Assembly (NCBI GenBank): GCA_001051155.2
Contig: JYIP02000004.1
Location: 1,613,576-1,677,575, forward strand
Source of the DNA: Chrysoporthe austroafricana
Lineage: Eukaryota; Ascomycota; Sordariomycetes; Diaporthales; Cryphonectriaceae
Length of the DNA: 64,000 nucleotides
Direction: 5' to 3'
Shown here: piece by piece, positions 23,229 through 33,299 of the stretch
Numbering within the stretch: position 1 is the first letter of the stretch
How the letters are laid out: each line of letters opens with the position of its first letter
Made by a program: the position numbers and the translations under genes
The notes under the pieces: generated by a model
Databases searched by the model: none
What the model saw: the letters and a program-made list of their open reading frames with translations, nothing else
What the model was told of the DNA's origin: nothing

Positions 23229-24179
23229 TTGACAACCCCCCCCAGATTTCACACCCATATTTCACTTGTTGATTTTTCAACCATTTAAGCTACAATAATA
23301 CAGTCCTCTTCAGCCAAGGGTATTTCGACCTCTCTCTTTTCGCCTGTAGCATTCCTATTACGATCAGCCTTGATTTGAGCCTTCCGTATAGCGTCGATAT
23401 TGATAAATTTCAAATTTGGACTAATATCGACCCTCTTTCTTTTTGAGGGCTTCAGAGCCGTATTCTGAGCCTCTAGAATTCGAATTTTTCGCTAATCTTT
23501 TGCCTCTACCAGGTCCCTCTCTTCCCACCCTTTAACGATCTTTCTAAAGAGTATTCGGTATATTGGCAAAGGCCCTATCAGCTTTTGAATTTCCTGAACT
23601 TGAGCTTTAAGCTCCCTAGCTTTCTTAAAGGTTTTGTATTTCTCGGAAAGGGCTAAAAATGCTAGCAGACTTTCTGTTAAAGCTGATAAAAATATTTAAG
23701 CCAAAATCGACTGGCTGAGAAATGGCTAGTCGTCTTTCCGGAAGAAAAAAAGGCTTAAGAGAAGCTTAGCCAAAGCTATTAGCTATAAACTAGTATTCTT
23801 TTATCCAAACCGAATATTCTGGCTAGAAAGGCTTTCTTTACGAGCTAGACGATAGTTTTCAAGAAATAATCGCTTGCTAGCTATATTAGAATTATTCCAG
23901 TCTAAAAGGCTAAGCCTCTTTCGGTATGCCCTTTTCAAAAACGAAAAGATTTTTAGATTAAGCGGCTAGAAAACGTATAAAATATAAAGGGGTAAATAAA
24001 TTAGCTAAATATTATTCGAAAAATAAAGCTATATAAATTTTTCGGTTATATAGCTTCCGTAATTATTTAAAATTAGCAGCTTAATTTCTATTAAGATTTC
24101 TAGCTTAATATATAGTATAAAAATCTTTCTTAGTTATTCGAAAGCTATCTTGTTATTTATTCAGCCGTTTATCGTAATA
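23229..24179 (-). pseudogene. Fot1/pogo-like transposase, C-terminal part
   Basis: AT-rich, with stops in every frame. On the minus strand, fragments typical of fungal DDE1 transposase tails can be read: LFRKIVKGWEERDLVEAKD, RILEAQNTALKPSKRKRVD and NLKFINIDAIRKAQIKADR. It continues the transposase interrupted at the TAATA target site (24175-24179 and 46133-46137). Confidence 0.65.
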
Positions 24180-24293
24180 TGTTATAAACCAACGTGCAAA
24201 CGAAAGAAACCCCAAACAGAACCCAGGCCAGACAATAGGGAAGCATACCCCGCAAAGATTATATAACCTAGGGTTAGGGTTATTAGGGCTCAG
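24180..24293 (+). repeat. Gypsy-1 5' LTR, first 114 bp
   Basis: Starts TGTTATAAACC and matches the first part of the 3' LTR at 45720 up to GGCTCAG, where gypsy-2 interrupts it. Confidence 0.85.
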
Positions 24294-24704
24294 TATTATG
24301 AACGCTGCAGCAAATCCTAAGATATACTGTAAGGTCAAAGGGTTTATGCTAACAAGAGCGGTGCCAAGTATAGCTTTGAGTTTCAGGACAAAATTACTGA
24401 GTTTCGCAATATTCATAAGCCAATGTGGCTATCAATAATAGGGTTCAATTGATACTTAGATTGACGACTGAAAAATTACTTGTCTATCTAGTCGGGGAAT
24501 TCTTCTGTTCTTATATATCTGGTTCCTTATCCTTGGCCTATAATTGCCCGATAGGGCTTACTGCTACTTACCGGGCTTCAGTAAGCTGGGCTGAGCCCTC
24601 GTAACCCTAACCTTAACTTACGTAATCCTTGCGGGGTACGTATTTCATTCTGTTAGCTTAATCCCGAGCTGGGGTTTATCTTTCTTGTATATTAGTCCAT
24701 AATA
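24294..24704 (-). repeat. Gypsy-2 3' LTR
   Basis: 411 bp in direct orientation with 31316-31712; element-sense start is at 24704. Differences between the copies are mostly transitions. It includes CCCTAA-like telomere-type units near 24602-24615. Confidence 0.85.
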
Positions 24705-24901
24705 TTATCTCCTTTCTATCGGTTATTGTCTTCAATAATACTTTTGTGAGTATCCTCGTTTGGCAGGTTTCTTATCGTACTTTCCTTATTGAGATATCTT
24801 ACAGGGTCAATAAGGCTCGTAATCTTTCGTCCATTCTTTTTTCAAAAAGTCTTGCCCGCTTTAAGCGATTTTCGTTTATCGAGTCCCGAAAGTACGAAAT
24901 C

Positions 24902-25125
24902 ATGCCTTGTTTATTCTGCCTTGAAAAGGGCTTATCGTATCGTATGGTAGATGGGGTCAAGAGTTGTTCTAATTGTACGAAACGGGGGCGTTCTTGTAAT
25001 GCCGGACGGGTTCCGTTATCGTCTTGTGGGTTCCCCCTTTTTTTTTTTTTTTNGTTTTTTTTATGTTTGGAAGGGGGGGGTTTTTTTTTAGCCGGGCGGG
25101 GGTTCTTTTTTTTTTTGGGGGTTCC

Positions 25126-25162
<37 letters not shown>

Positions 25163-25555
25163 CATCTTATTCTTCCTGATCCTGCTATAGTGTTACGAGT
25201 TACCGACGAATTGTCCCGGATCGATGGCCGTAAGGTCGAAGAGGAAGGGCGGCTTTTCGAGCTTCAGTCCCGTATAACCGAATCCTTGGCTCGTCTTGCG
25301 CGGCTAAAGAGGCAATGCCGCTTTTTCCAGGAGAAAAGGATAAAGTTAGTAAACCAGGGTTTGGAAGAGGAAGAGCGTAATTGTATGGCCGTCGAGATAT
25401 AAGCGGTAGTCTTTAAGGAGTCTGCAGCTATCGCTATAGATCCTTCTTTTAGTAGTTTTGACTGGAATTCCGTAAGTATTAGTAATTCTGTAATAGACTG
25501 GTCTGGTTTTTTGGGTAAGGCTAGTTCCTGTTCTGGATCCGGGCAGTCCTCTTAG
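24902..25555 (+). pseudogene. Gypsy-2 antisense accessory ORF (Cys cluster and coiled coil)
   Basis: Lies between the chromodomain and 3' LTR of gypsy-2 on the opposite strand. It starts MPCLFCLEKGL, continues with SCSNCTKRGRSC (paired Cys pattern C-x2-C ... C-x2-C), then charged helices (DELSRIDGRKVEEEGRLFEL, LARLARLKRQCRFFQEKR) and a C-terminal FDWNSVS ... DWSGFLGKAS motif. One TAA at 25400, where a CAA codon is likely ancestral, and an assembly-like homopolymer block at about 25036-25162 break it. Function unknown; comparable ORFs occur in other fungal retroelements as hypothetical proteins (from memory, unverified). Confidence 0.6.
25031..25162. other. Homopolymer block with an N, probable assembly fault
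   Basis: Long runs of T and G with one N at 25053. The corresponding place in gypsy-1 (about 45365-45402) is roughly 40 bp of ordinary sequence. The block is most likely consensus noise or a poorly closed gap. Confidence 0.75.
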
Positions 25556-25662
25556 GAGCTTTGGGTAGGTAGAATCTTTTATAGGTTCATTCCCTTCCGC
25601 TATTATTTGTCCAGGTAATCTGCTAATGCTCGAAATGTATTTTGTAGGTTGGTCCTAAGTTT

Positions 25663-28600
25663 CTATAAATTTTTATTTGCCGGGTAGCCTTTCCATTTGA
25701 CAAAGTATTCGGGGTCGTAATTTGGTTCGCGGTATTTGAGGATTCGTTCGATTTCGTATTCTGGCTTATTACTTTCTATCTGAATGCTTTTGTTTGTTTT
25801 GGTCGATCTTAGTACTGGTTCGAGAAGCGAAATGTAAAATACCGGATAGATTCTCATTCTATAGGGTAATGCGAGTTTGAAATTGATATTTGAGATTTTC
25901 TTTAGGATTTTGAATAATCCCAATTTCTTATAATCCAGTAAGTAAGAGGGTCTTATTATTTTGATATATTCTTTTCGTCGAATAAGGTAGACTTTATCCC
26001 TTTCTTATAGGATTGGTCCTTTAATCCTTTTGGAGTTGGCATATTTCGTTATTTTTTCTTGTATGAATTTCAGTTCTTTCTGGAATTCTTCCTGAACTTT
26101 CTTAATCTTTCTGATTTGTCTTTCTGCAGCTTCTGCATTTGCTTCTGGTATTTTGTTATAATAGGCTATCGGGTTATAGCTATAGAATGCGTAAAATGGT
26201 AATTTTTTTGTCGTATTTGTATTTGTACTGTTATATGCAAATTGCGCTAAGGGTAGGAAATCGATCTAATTATTCTGTTCGTAATTTATATAGTATTATA
26301 AATATTGCTTGATAATCTGATTAGTTTTTTCCGTTTGTCTGTCTGTTTGTAAATGGAATGTTATAAATATTTTCTGTTATATTCTAAATAGTTTCGTAAG
26401 TAAAGTCCAGAAATTTGATACGAACTTTCTATCTCTATCGGAAATAATTTCTTTAGGCATACTGTAATTGGCTATAACCGTTCTAAGGAACGTATATACG
26501 AGTTCTTCCGTTATGCTGCTTTCCTTGTATAATAGGAAGTAAGCGTATTTGCTTAATTTGCAAACTATTATTAGAATGCTATCGTACTGCATTTTAGTTA
26601 AAGGTTTTCGTAAGAGAGGTAGCTTAGTGATAAAATCCCAGCTGATAGATTGCCAAACTGCTTCCGGAATCGGGAATAGTTGGAGCAACTTATAAGGCTT
26701 GTAATATTCGATCTTATTCTTCTTGCAGCTGTTGCATTCTTATAGGATTTTTTCGATTTTTCGTCTGAGTCCTAGTAAGTTCTAGTATTTCTTGATCTTT
26801 TCGTAAGTAGCTCTGATTCCTTGATAACTATATACTAGTGCACTATATATGGTTTTAATGTATTTGTCTTGCTTTTCGGGGGTTATATTTTCAGGATTTC
26901 TTTCTTAATTCTCGATTCTGATAATCGTATTAAGTTCTCTTGCTTTATTTATAAGGCTATTATCCTTATCTTGTCGAAAGATATTCTGGAATTCTCTTGG
27001 TTCTGAATTTTGATAGTCTGATTATTTGCTGAATGCGTTTGCTTTGCTATTTTCGGATTCTTTGCAATAAACGATTTTTAGGTCAAATTATAAGAGGAAT
27101 TTTGCCTATTTGATCTATCGTTTATTCAAGACCTTAATAGTTATGAATATTATGAGATTCTTGTAATCCGAATATACTATAATTTAGTATTTAGTTCCGA
27201 TCAAGTATTGCTGTTATTTTTCGAATGCTTTGATAATTGCTATTAATTCTTTATCGGGAATACCGTAATTAAGTTTTGGGCCGTTTAATTTCTTTGAAAA
27301 GTTGCTTACGATCCTAAAGCGTCCTTGATTATCTTTCTAGCCCAATTGTCCGCCGAATGCGTAATCTGATATATCGGTTTCAATTTTAAAAGGTTTTTCT
27401 GGATCTGTTTCGCAAAGAATAGGTTCTGTCGTAATTCGTCTTTTGATTTCGTTAAATGCTTCCTGTATTTCTGAAATCTATTCGAACTTCCGATCTTTTT
27501 TTGTTAGGTCTGTAAGCGGGTATGCGATCTTGCTATAGTTTCGGATAAACTGTCGGTAGAAATTAGCATATCCGAGGAATGCTCTGATATCCTTAATATT
27601 CTTTAGAATAGGCCATTCCTGTATTGCTCTGACTTTATCTTATTGCATGCTAATTTATCTTAATTCGATAGTATAGCTTAAATAGTTAACTTTTTATTAA
27701 TAGAAATAGCATTTGCTTAGCTCGATTAAAAGTTTGTTATCTTATAGCGTATGAAATATTTCTCGTATATGCTGCTTGTATATCTCGAGGTCTTTCGAGA
27801 AAATTAAGATATTATCGAGGTAGATAATGATAATAGTATCCAGAAACTTATGCAGGATATGGTTAATCATTTCCTAGAAGGATGCTAGTACGTTTGTAAG
27901 TCCGAAAGGCATAATTACGTATTCGAAATATCCGTAACGTATTCTGAAAGCTATTTTCCAGATATTGTTTTCCTTAATTCTGATATGATAGTATCTTTCC
28001 TTGAAGTCAAGTATAGTAAACTATTTTATTCTAATTAATCGATCCCTTATTTTATTTGCTAGCGGCAATAGGTATCGATTCTTGATAATAATATCGTTAA
28101 GCTGTTAGTAATTTATATAAAGCCGTAATTTATTGTTCTTTTTGGGTACGAATAGGATAGGGTATTTTGCTAGTAATTGCGATAATTGTATATAATTTCG
28201 TTTTAAGTTCTTATCAATATATTCCTTAAGCGCTTTGAGTTTTGTTTTGTTAAGTCCGTAAATAGGGAAGAATTTTGGCTATATTCTTTCTTTCAAAAGG
28301 ATTTCGTAATCGTACGGGCTATATTCTGGTAATCTTGTATCAAACTTCCCTTGCTATAATTTCTTGAATTCGTAATATTCTCTTGATACGTTTTCGAATA
28401 TTAGTATTAATCCTTTTTCGTCTTCTGCAATTTGTAGGAATATAAGGTACTGTTATACGTATTTTCTTTTGCTAGCTTCCTATTTTTAGGGCTTTCTTGT
28501 TTTTAGTAATCTCGGGTATTTATTAGGTACCGAGCCGAATTGTTTTCTGGCATATTTATGCTGTAAGAGCTATATTTCCTTATAGTTCTATAGTTCGCAT

Positions 28601-31245
28601 TTTTTCGTATTGTTCCGTATTTGACCGTTTTTCTGTTAGTTGATAGTTACTTGTAGTTTTGGTCCGTCCTTAATTTTTATCTGGAAGTTCAAGGTATTCG
28701 TAACCTTTCCTTGTATTATAGCTTGTTTTTTAGCCTTAAGGGTACTTGTAAGCCTATTTGAGCATATTTCTTTTATGCTATCCTTAATAATTAAGTCTTT
28801 TCTTTTCCTAGTAATTGCGATCTTTTCGGTAAGTACGGCTTGTTCCTATAAAATCTGGCTAATAGTCTAATTAATTCGAAAATTATGCTTTTTAAGCTAA
28901 AGTATTCCCAAGATCAATTCATACTATGCCGTATTTGTAATATCGAAAGCGACGCTTATCGTAAGGCTTTGGATCGAGATAAGTAAATAATTAGTTTTCA
29001 TATCGATTATACTTAGGTTATACGTAATCGACTTTCTTTCTATAGTATTGAGCTTGTAAGAATCTTTTTTTTGCGTCTAGGGAATTCGTTCCCTATTAAT
29101 AATTTCGGGCGAGATAAAATTTCTTTATATGCTGCTATCCAATAATACGCTATATCGTTATCCTTTGATATATACGTCTAGAATAATATGCTTTTCGTCT
29201 TTTTTAGTAATAGCATATAAGGATTTCGTAGTCCTAATCGGCTGTTATTCCATTATAGGCGATCTTTCCCTTTTGGGGTTTCCTGGGCATTTTTCGCTAT
29301 TTGCTATGCTAGCTTTCTCGTTTGGGCATAGCTTCGCTACCGATTCTTCTCGATTTTCTGCAGCCTATGCCATTCTTTGGCCTTATCCTGTATATATATG
29401 GAATATGCTATTACATAGCATTATCCCTATATAATTTTTCTATTTATGCATGCTCGTAGGCAGTTATCGGGTAGCCTTATATATGCATTATTGTTTTCGA
29501 TATGCAAGACTTTTCTGAATTTTCCTTTTCTTTCTGTAACGGGATAGATTAATTGGTCTTATTCCCTAAATGGAAACCAATTTTGTTTAACTTTCTCGCT
29601 AAAATATATCTGGCAATTGTAATAAATATAGCTAATCCAAACAAGTTTATGATATCGAAAGTATAAATAACTAATCCTTCCGTTTTCCTAGGGTAAGCAT
29701 CCGCTATTTTGGAATGGTATATTTTGGAAAAGTTCTTTTATTATGAGCCTATAAATGATATGCTCTATTTCCGTATATTTGGATATTTATTTGTTGCAAT
29801 CTTAGCAGTTCTTCTATTAATAGCGAGTCGTTTCTTTTAATAATTTTTCGTTAAGGACTGGAATTAATAGGTTATCTGGCTATCTATCAGGATATGCCGA
29901 TTCCTTAATAGTAATGCTGGGTATTAGTAATTCTGGTCTTATAATGCCGATTTCCTTTTCTATTATATTATTCTATTATCGTTCCAGATAATAATTCAAG
30001 GAATATTTTCCTAAATCTTTCTCGTTTTGTAAGGGTTTTTCGCTAGAGCAATCGGAATTATTATCCTGGATAACAGTATCGTAAAGTAGGCCTTTTTTGC
30101 TTATAGCAAATTGCTATTATCTTTAAAGCTTGCGTAGGAATTATTCTGAATTTTCCTTTTCCGAAAAGTGCAATAAGCAATAATCCTGGTAGCAGGTTAT
30201 CTAGCTTATGCTGCTATAATTAGGGTCCGCTGCTTATTCTAGTAGGATGTTTTTGTCCAGCTAATTGGGTTCCTATTGCTAAGCGATATTAAGCTATTTC
30301 TTTAGGACTGGCTTTTATTCTCGCTTCTTTTTTCCTTATTAGCAATTGCGAGCGATATAGCCTTTTTTGCCGTAATTATAATAAATAACCCCTTTGCGTT
30401 ATTCGCATATAAAGGCATCTAGTTCTATAGGCTTAGCATATATAATGCCTGAATAGGCTATACTATTCTTGCCTTTATGCTAGAACTTGCGTTTCCCAGT
30501 ATTTGGCTAATATCGTAAGATAGTATTATAGTTCTTTTGCTATTATTATTATTATTCGTATAGTCGGTTATCAATACGGATTGCCTTATTAATAAATTTA
30601 TTAAGTTTTTCGAGTCGATTTTCTTTATAGAATTCGTTCTTAATTTCTTCTTTAAGTCTTGCATAGTAAGCATTTATAAGAAGTTCGTTCTCGTAATCGA
30701 AGTAAGCGATAATCTGTCGGAATTTCGCTATATAATCCGTAGCCGAACCGGTCTGTCGAAATGCCTCTAGCTGCCATATTGCAGTTCGTCGTTCATCCGG
30801 GTTTCCAAAAATCTTAATAAGAGCTATTTCGAAATTGGCATAGCGCTGGAAAATGCGCTTGGTATCTTCCGAACGAAATTCCTCAGTATTATCTAAATAA
30901 TCGCGAAAGGTCGGTTCCCATTACTGGAAAGCCGTTCTTTCAAGACAACTTCCCGCGAAATCGATCTTATTATAAGTGGTTCTGAACTGGGTTTTATAAT
31001 GCTTGAAATAGGCTTTGAGTTGCGTTAAGAAGGCCTGGAAATCTCTCCGAATACTTTTGTATGGACCGGGTTTGTCAAGCTTAAAAGCCCTGGCTTGCTG
31101 GAAGGCATTGAAACGGATAATTTCGTTCTTGATTTCCTCAAATTGCTGGTATAGAGCTATATTCTGCTGCTGGAATTGTTCGTTAGTAAGGACGACCGGA
31201 ATTTCTTCCTGGAAAGCCTGGTTATTGGACGAAAACGGGGTTTAG
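25663..31245 (-). pseudogene. Gypsy-2 gag-pol, RIP-degraded
   Basis: Read right to left: gag about 30460-31245; CCHC knuckle near 30340-30390 with a first Cys changed (YYNYGKKGYIARNC); protease region about 28870-29190; RT about 27700-28250, where YLDD reads YLDN in IYLDNILIFSKD; RNase H about 27040-27400; integrase core 26377-26688 with SWDFITKLP and SDRDRKFVSNFW; chromodomain at 25663-25750 with YFVKWKGYP. Dozens of stop codons interrupt it. Base composition is far more AT-rich than in the flanking genes. Confidence 0.82.
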
Positions 31246-31315
31246 GGCGCTATTATATCCTGAATATTGCTTAAGGGGTATATACTGAACCAATCTTGAA
31301 TAAGAGTTATCAAAA

Positions 31316-31712
31316 TATTATAAACGCTATAGCAAATCCTAAAATATATTGTAGGGTTAAAGGGTTTATACTAATAAAAGCGGTGCCAAGTATAGCTTTG
31401 AGTTTCAGGATAAAATTATTAAGTTTCGCAATATTTATAAGCCAATATGGCTATCAATAATAGGGTTCAATTGATATTTAGATTGACGATTGAAAAATTA
31501 CTTGTTTATCTAATCGGGAAATTCTTCTGTTCTTATATATCTGGTTCTTTATTTTTGGCCTATAATTGCCCGATAGGGCTTACTGCTGCTTACTAGGCCT
31601 TAGTGAGCTGGGCTGAGCCCTCGTAACCCTAACCCTAACTTACGTAATCCTTGCGGGGTACGTGTTTCATTCTGTTAGCTTGATCCCGAGCCGGGGTTTG
31701 TCCTTCTTGTAT
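31316..31712 (-). repeat. Gypsy-2 5' LTR, truncated
   Basis: Aligns with 24294-24704 but stops after CTTGTAT, lacking the outermost bases. It is directly followed by a truncated plus-strand LTR of gypsy-1. Confidence 0.82.
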
Positions 31713-31713
31713 G

Positions 31714-31904
31714 TAAATAGTTTTTCAGTTATCAATCTAAATATTAATTGGACCTTACTATTAATAGCCGCATTGGCTTATGAATATTGCGATATATAAG
31801 TAAACCCGTCCTGAAGCTCAAAACCCGTATTTAGCACCGCTCTTATTAGCATAAACCCCTTAACTCTACAGTACGTCTTAAGATCTACTGCAGCGTTTAT
31901 AATA
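31714..31904 (+). repeat. Gypsy-1 5' LTR, remainder
   Basis: Corresponds to the second half of the 3' LTR at 45720-46132, ending GCGTTTATAATA at 31904. The element leader follows (TTTTGACAACTC). Confidence 0.82.
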
Positions 31905-32131
31905 TTTTGACAACTCTTATTCGAGATCGGTTCAGTATATACCCCTTGAGCAATACCCAAGATACGATAGCGCTCCAGATCCTGTCTTTATCCAGCAACC
32001 AGGCCTTTCAGGAAAAAGTACCAACCGTCTTTACTAACGAGCAATTCTAGCAATAGAATATAGCTCTGTACTAATAACTTAAAGAAGTCAAAAATGAGGT
32101 TATCCGCCTTAACGCTTTCCAACAGGCAAAG

Positions 32132-32553
32132 TATTATAAACGCTGCAGCAAATCCTAAGATATACTGTAGGGTTAAAGGGTTTATGCTAATAAGAGCGGT
32201 ACTAAGTACAGCCTTAAGTTTCAGGACAAAATTACTAAGTTTCGCAATATTTATAAGCCAATATAGCTATCAATAATAAGGTTCAATTGATATTTAGATT
32301 AACGACTGAAAAGCTATTTATCTATCTGATAAATATCCGGGCTTTATATATCCAGCTCTTTAGTTAGGGATAGCTAGGATAGCTTAGCTATCCTACTGGA
32401 TAGCCTGGGTAGCCTAGCTATCTTGCGATCCTAACCCTTGCGTATATAAGCATTGCGGGATTCCTTTCGTAAGGTCCGGAAATCCTGGTATTCAGTAGGC
32501 CGTTTTCGGGTAACCGGGATATCGTACCCTGGTCTGTACGTTAGTTTATAATA
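32132..32553 (-). repeat. Gypsy-3 3' LTR
   Basis: 422 bp, same length as 39023-39444. All differences I compared are transitions and no indel was seen. It contains palindromic GATAGC/GCTATC motifs at about 32362-32426. Confidence 0.9.
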
Positions 32554-32745
32554 TTATTTCCTTCCTATCAGTTATTATCCTTAACAACTTTCTGTAAGTC
32601 TTTCTATAGCTTTCCCCTGTCCATTTATCGTCTTTTCTTGATCAGGATATCTAGCAAGGTTCGAAAATCAAAATCTTCCTTTCGTTCTGACAAGGACAAA
32701 TAGCGCGCTGCCTTATTGTTCCGCATTATTTCGAACGCTGTGGAA

Positions 32746-33255
32746 ATGCGTTCCTGTTCTTATTGTAATCGCCTGGGCTTTGAATCTTGCGCGGTATCCG
32801 AGGCGGATTCTTCTCGCTGCTTTCGATATATCCAGTACGGCCGGTCGAAATGCGATATCCTGGAGCCCATTAATACAGCGGAGCTCTTGCGTGCCTCTGC
32901 GCAGTACTAGAAGCTAGAAGACGAGATCGAAAAGCTTAAGGATCGGTTGGTACGCTTGCGCAAACAAAAGCGGCTATGGCGGGAGCGGATAGCGCATGCG
33001 TTCTGTTATGGCTTATCTAATCTGGAAGACTTTGAGCGTATTGAAGCTGAGGAGGCCGAGGAGGAATGTCGCAAGGCCGAAACGGAACGTCGGGCTGCGG
33101 AACCTTTCATTCCCGAGGGTCTTTTTCCTGAAAGCTTCGATTTTAACGCTGCTTTATAGCAGTTTGGCTCTGATATTAATTAGTCTGTCGTTGGCTTAGA
33201 AGCTGGATCTGGGAATATAGCCGGTCTTTCTGGTACTGATTATCTTTCCGGCTAA
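32746..33255 (+). pseudogene. Gypsy-3 antisense accessory ORF
   Basis: Same position and layout as in gypsy-2 but divergent in sequence: MRSCSYCNRLGFESC, then SSRCFRYIQYGRSKCDI, then charged coiled-coil-like DEIEKLKDRLVRLRKQKRLW and a Glu-rich segment, then FPESFDFNAAL. The first stop is a single TAG at 32908-32910; the next follows FDFNAAL at 33157. Composition is clearly more GC-rich than the surrounding element. Unknown function. Confidence 0.6.
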
Positions 33256-33299
33256 CTGGTAGGTCTTTTCTGATCGATCGTTCTTTTAATAGCTAGCCC

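Larger units (their letters stand above)
24294..31712 (-). mobile_element. Gypsy-2: minus-strand Ty3/gypsy-like chromodomain retrotransposon
   Basis: Direct LTRs at 24294-24704 (3' LTR) and 31316-31712 (5' LTR, short by about a dozen terminal bases) enclose a gag-pol reading right to left. It sits inside the 5' LTR of gypsy-1. At its right junction the end of its LTR, about 115 bp of the host LTR and any target duplication are missing, indicating a deletion. A purine-rich AGAAAGGAGA (minus strand, about 24708-24717) next to the 3' LTR is the likely polypurine tract. Confidence 0.82.

Noticed and set aside
24746..25402. Uninterrupted 218-codon protein with a Phe-rich middle
   Set aside because: The Phe-rich part comes from the homopolymer block and N; only the flanking parts align with the sister copy.
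31620..31640. Interstitial telomere from CCCTAA repeats
   Set aside because: Only about two units and they recur at the same position inside LTR copies, so they belong to the retroelement.
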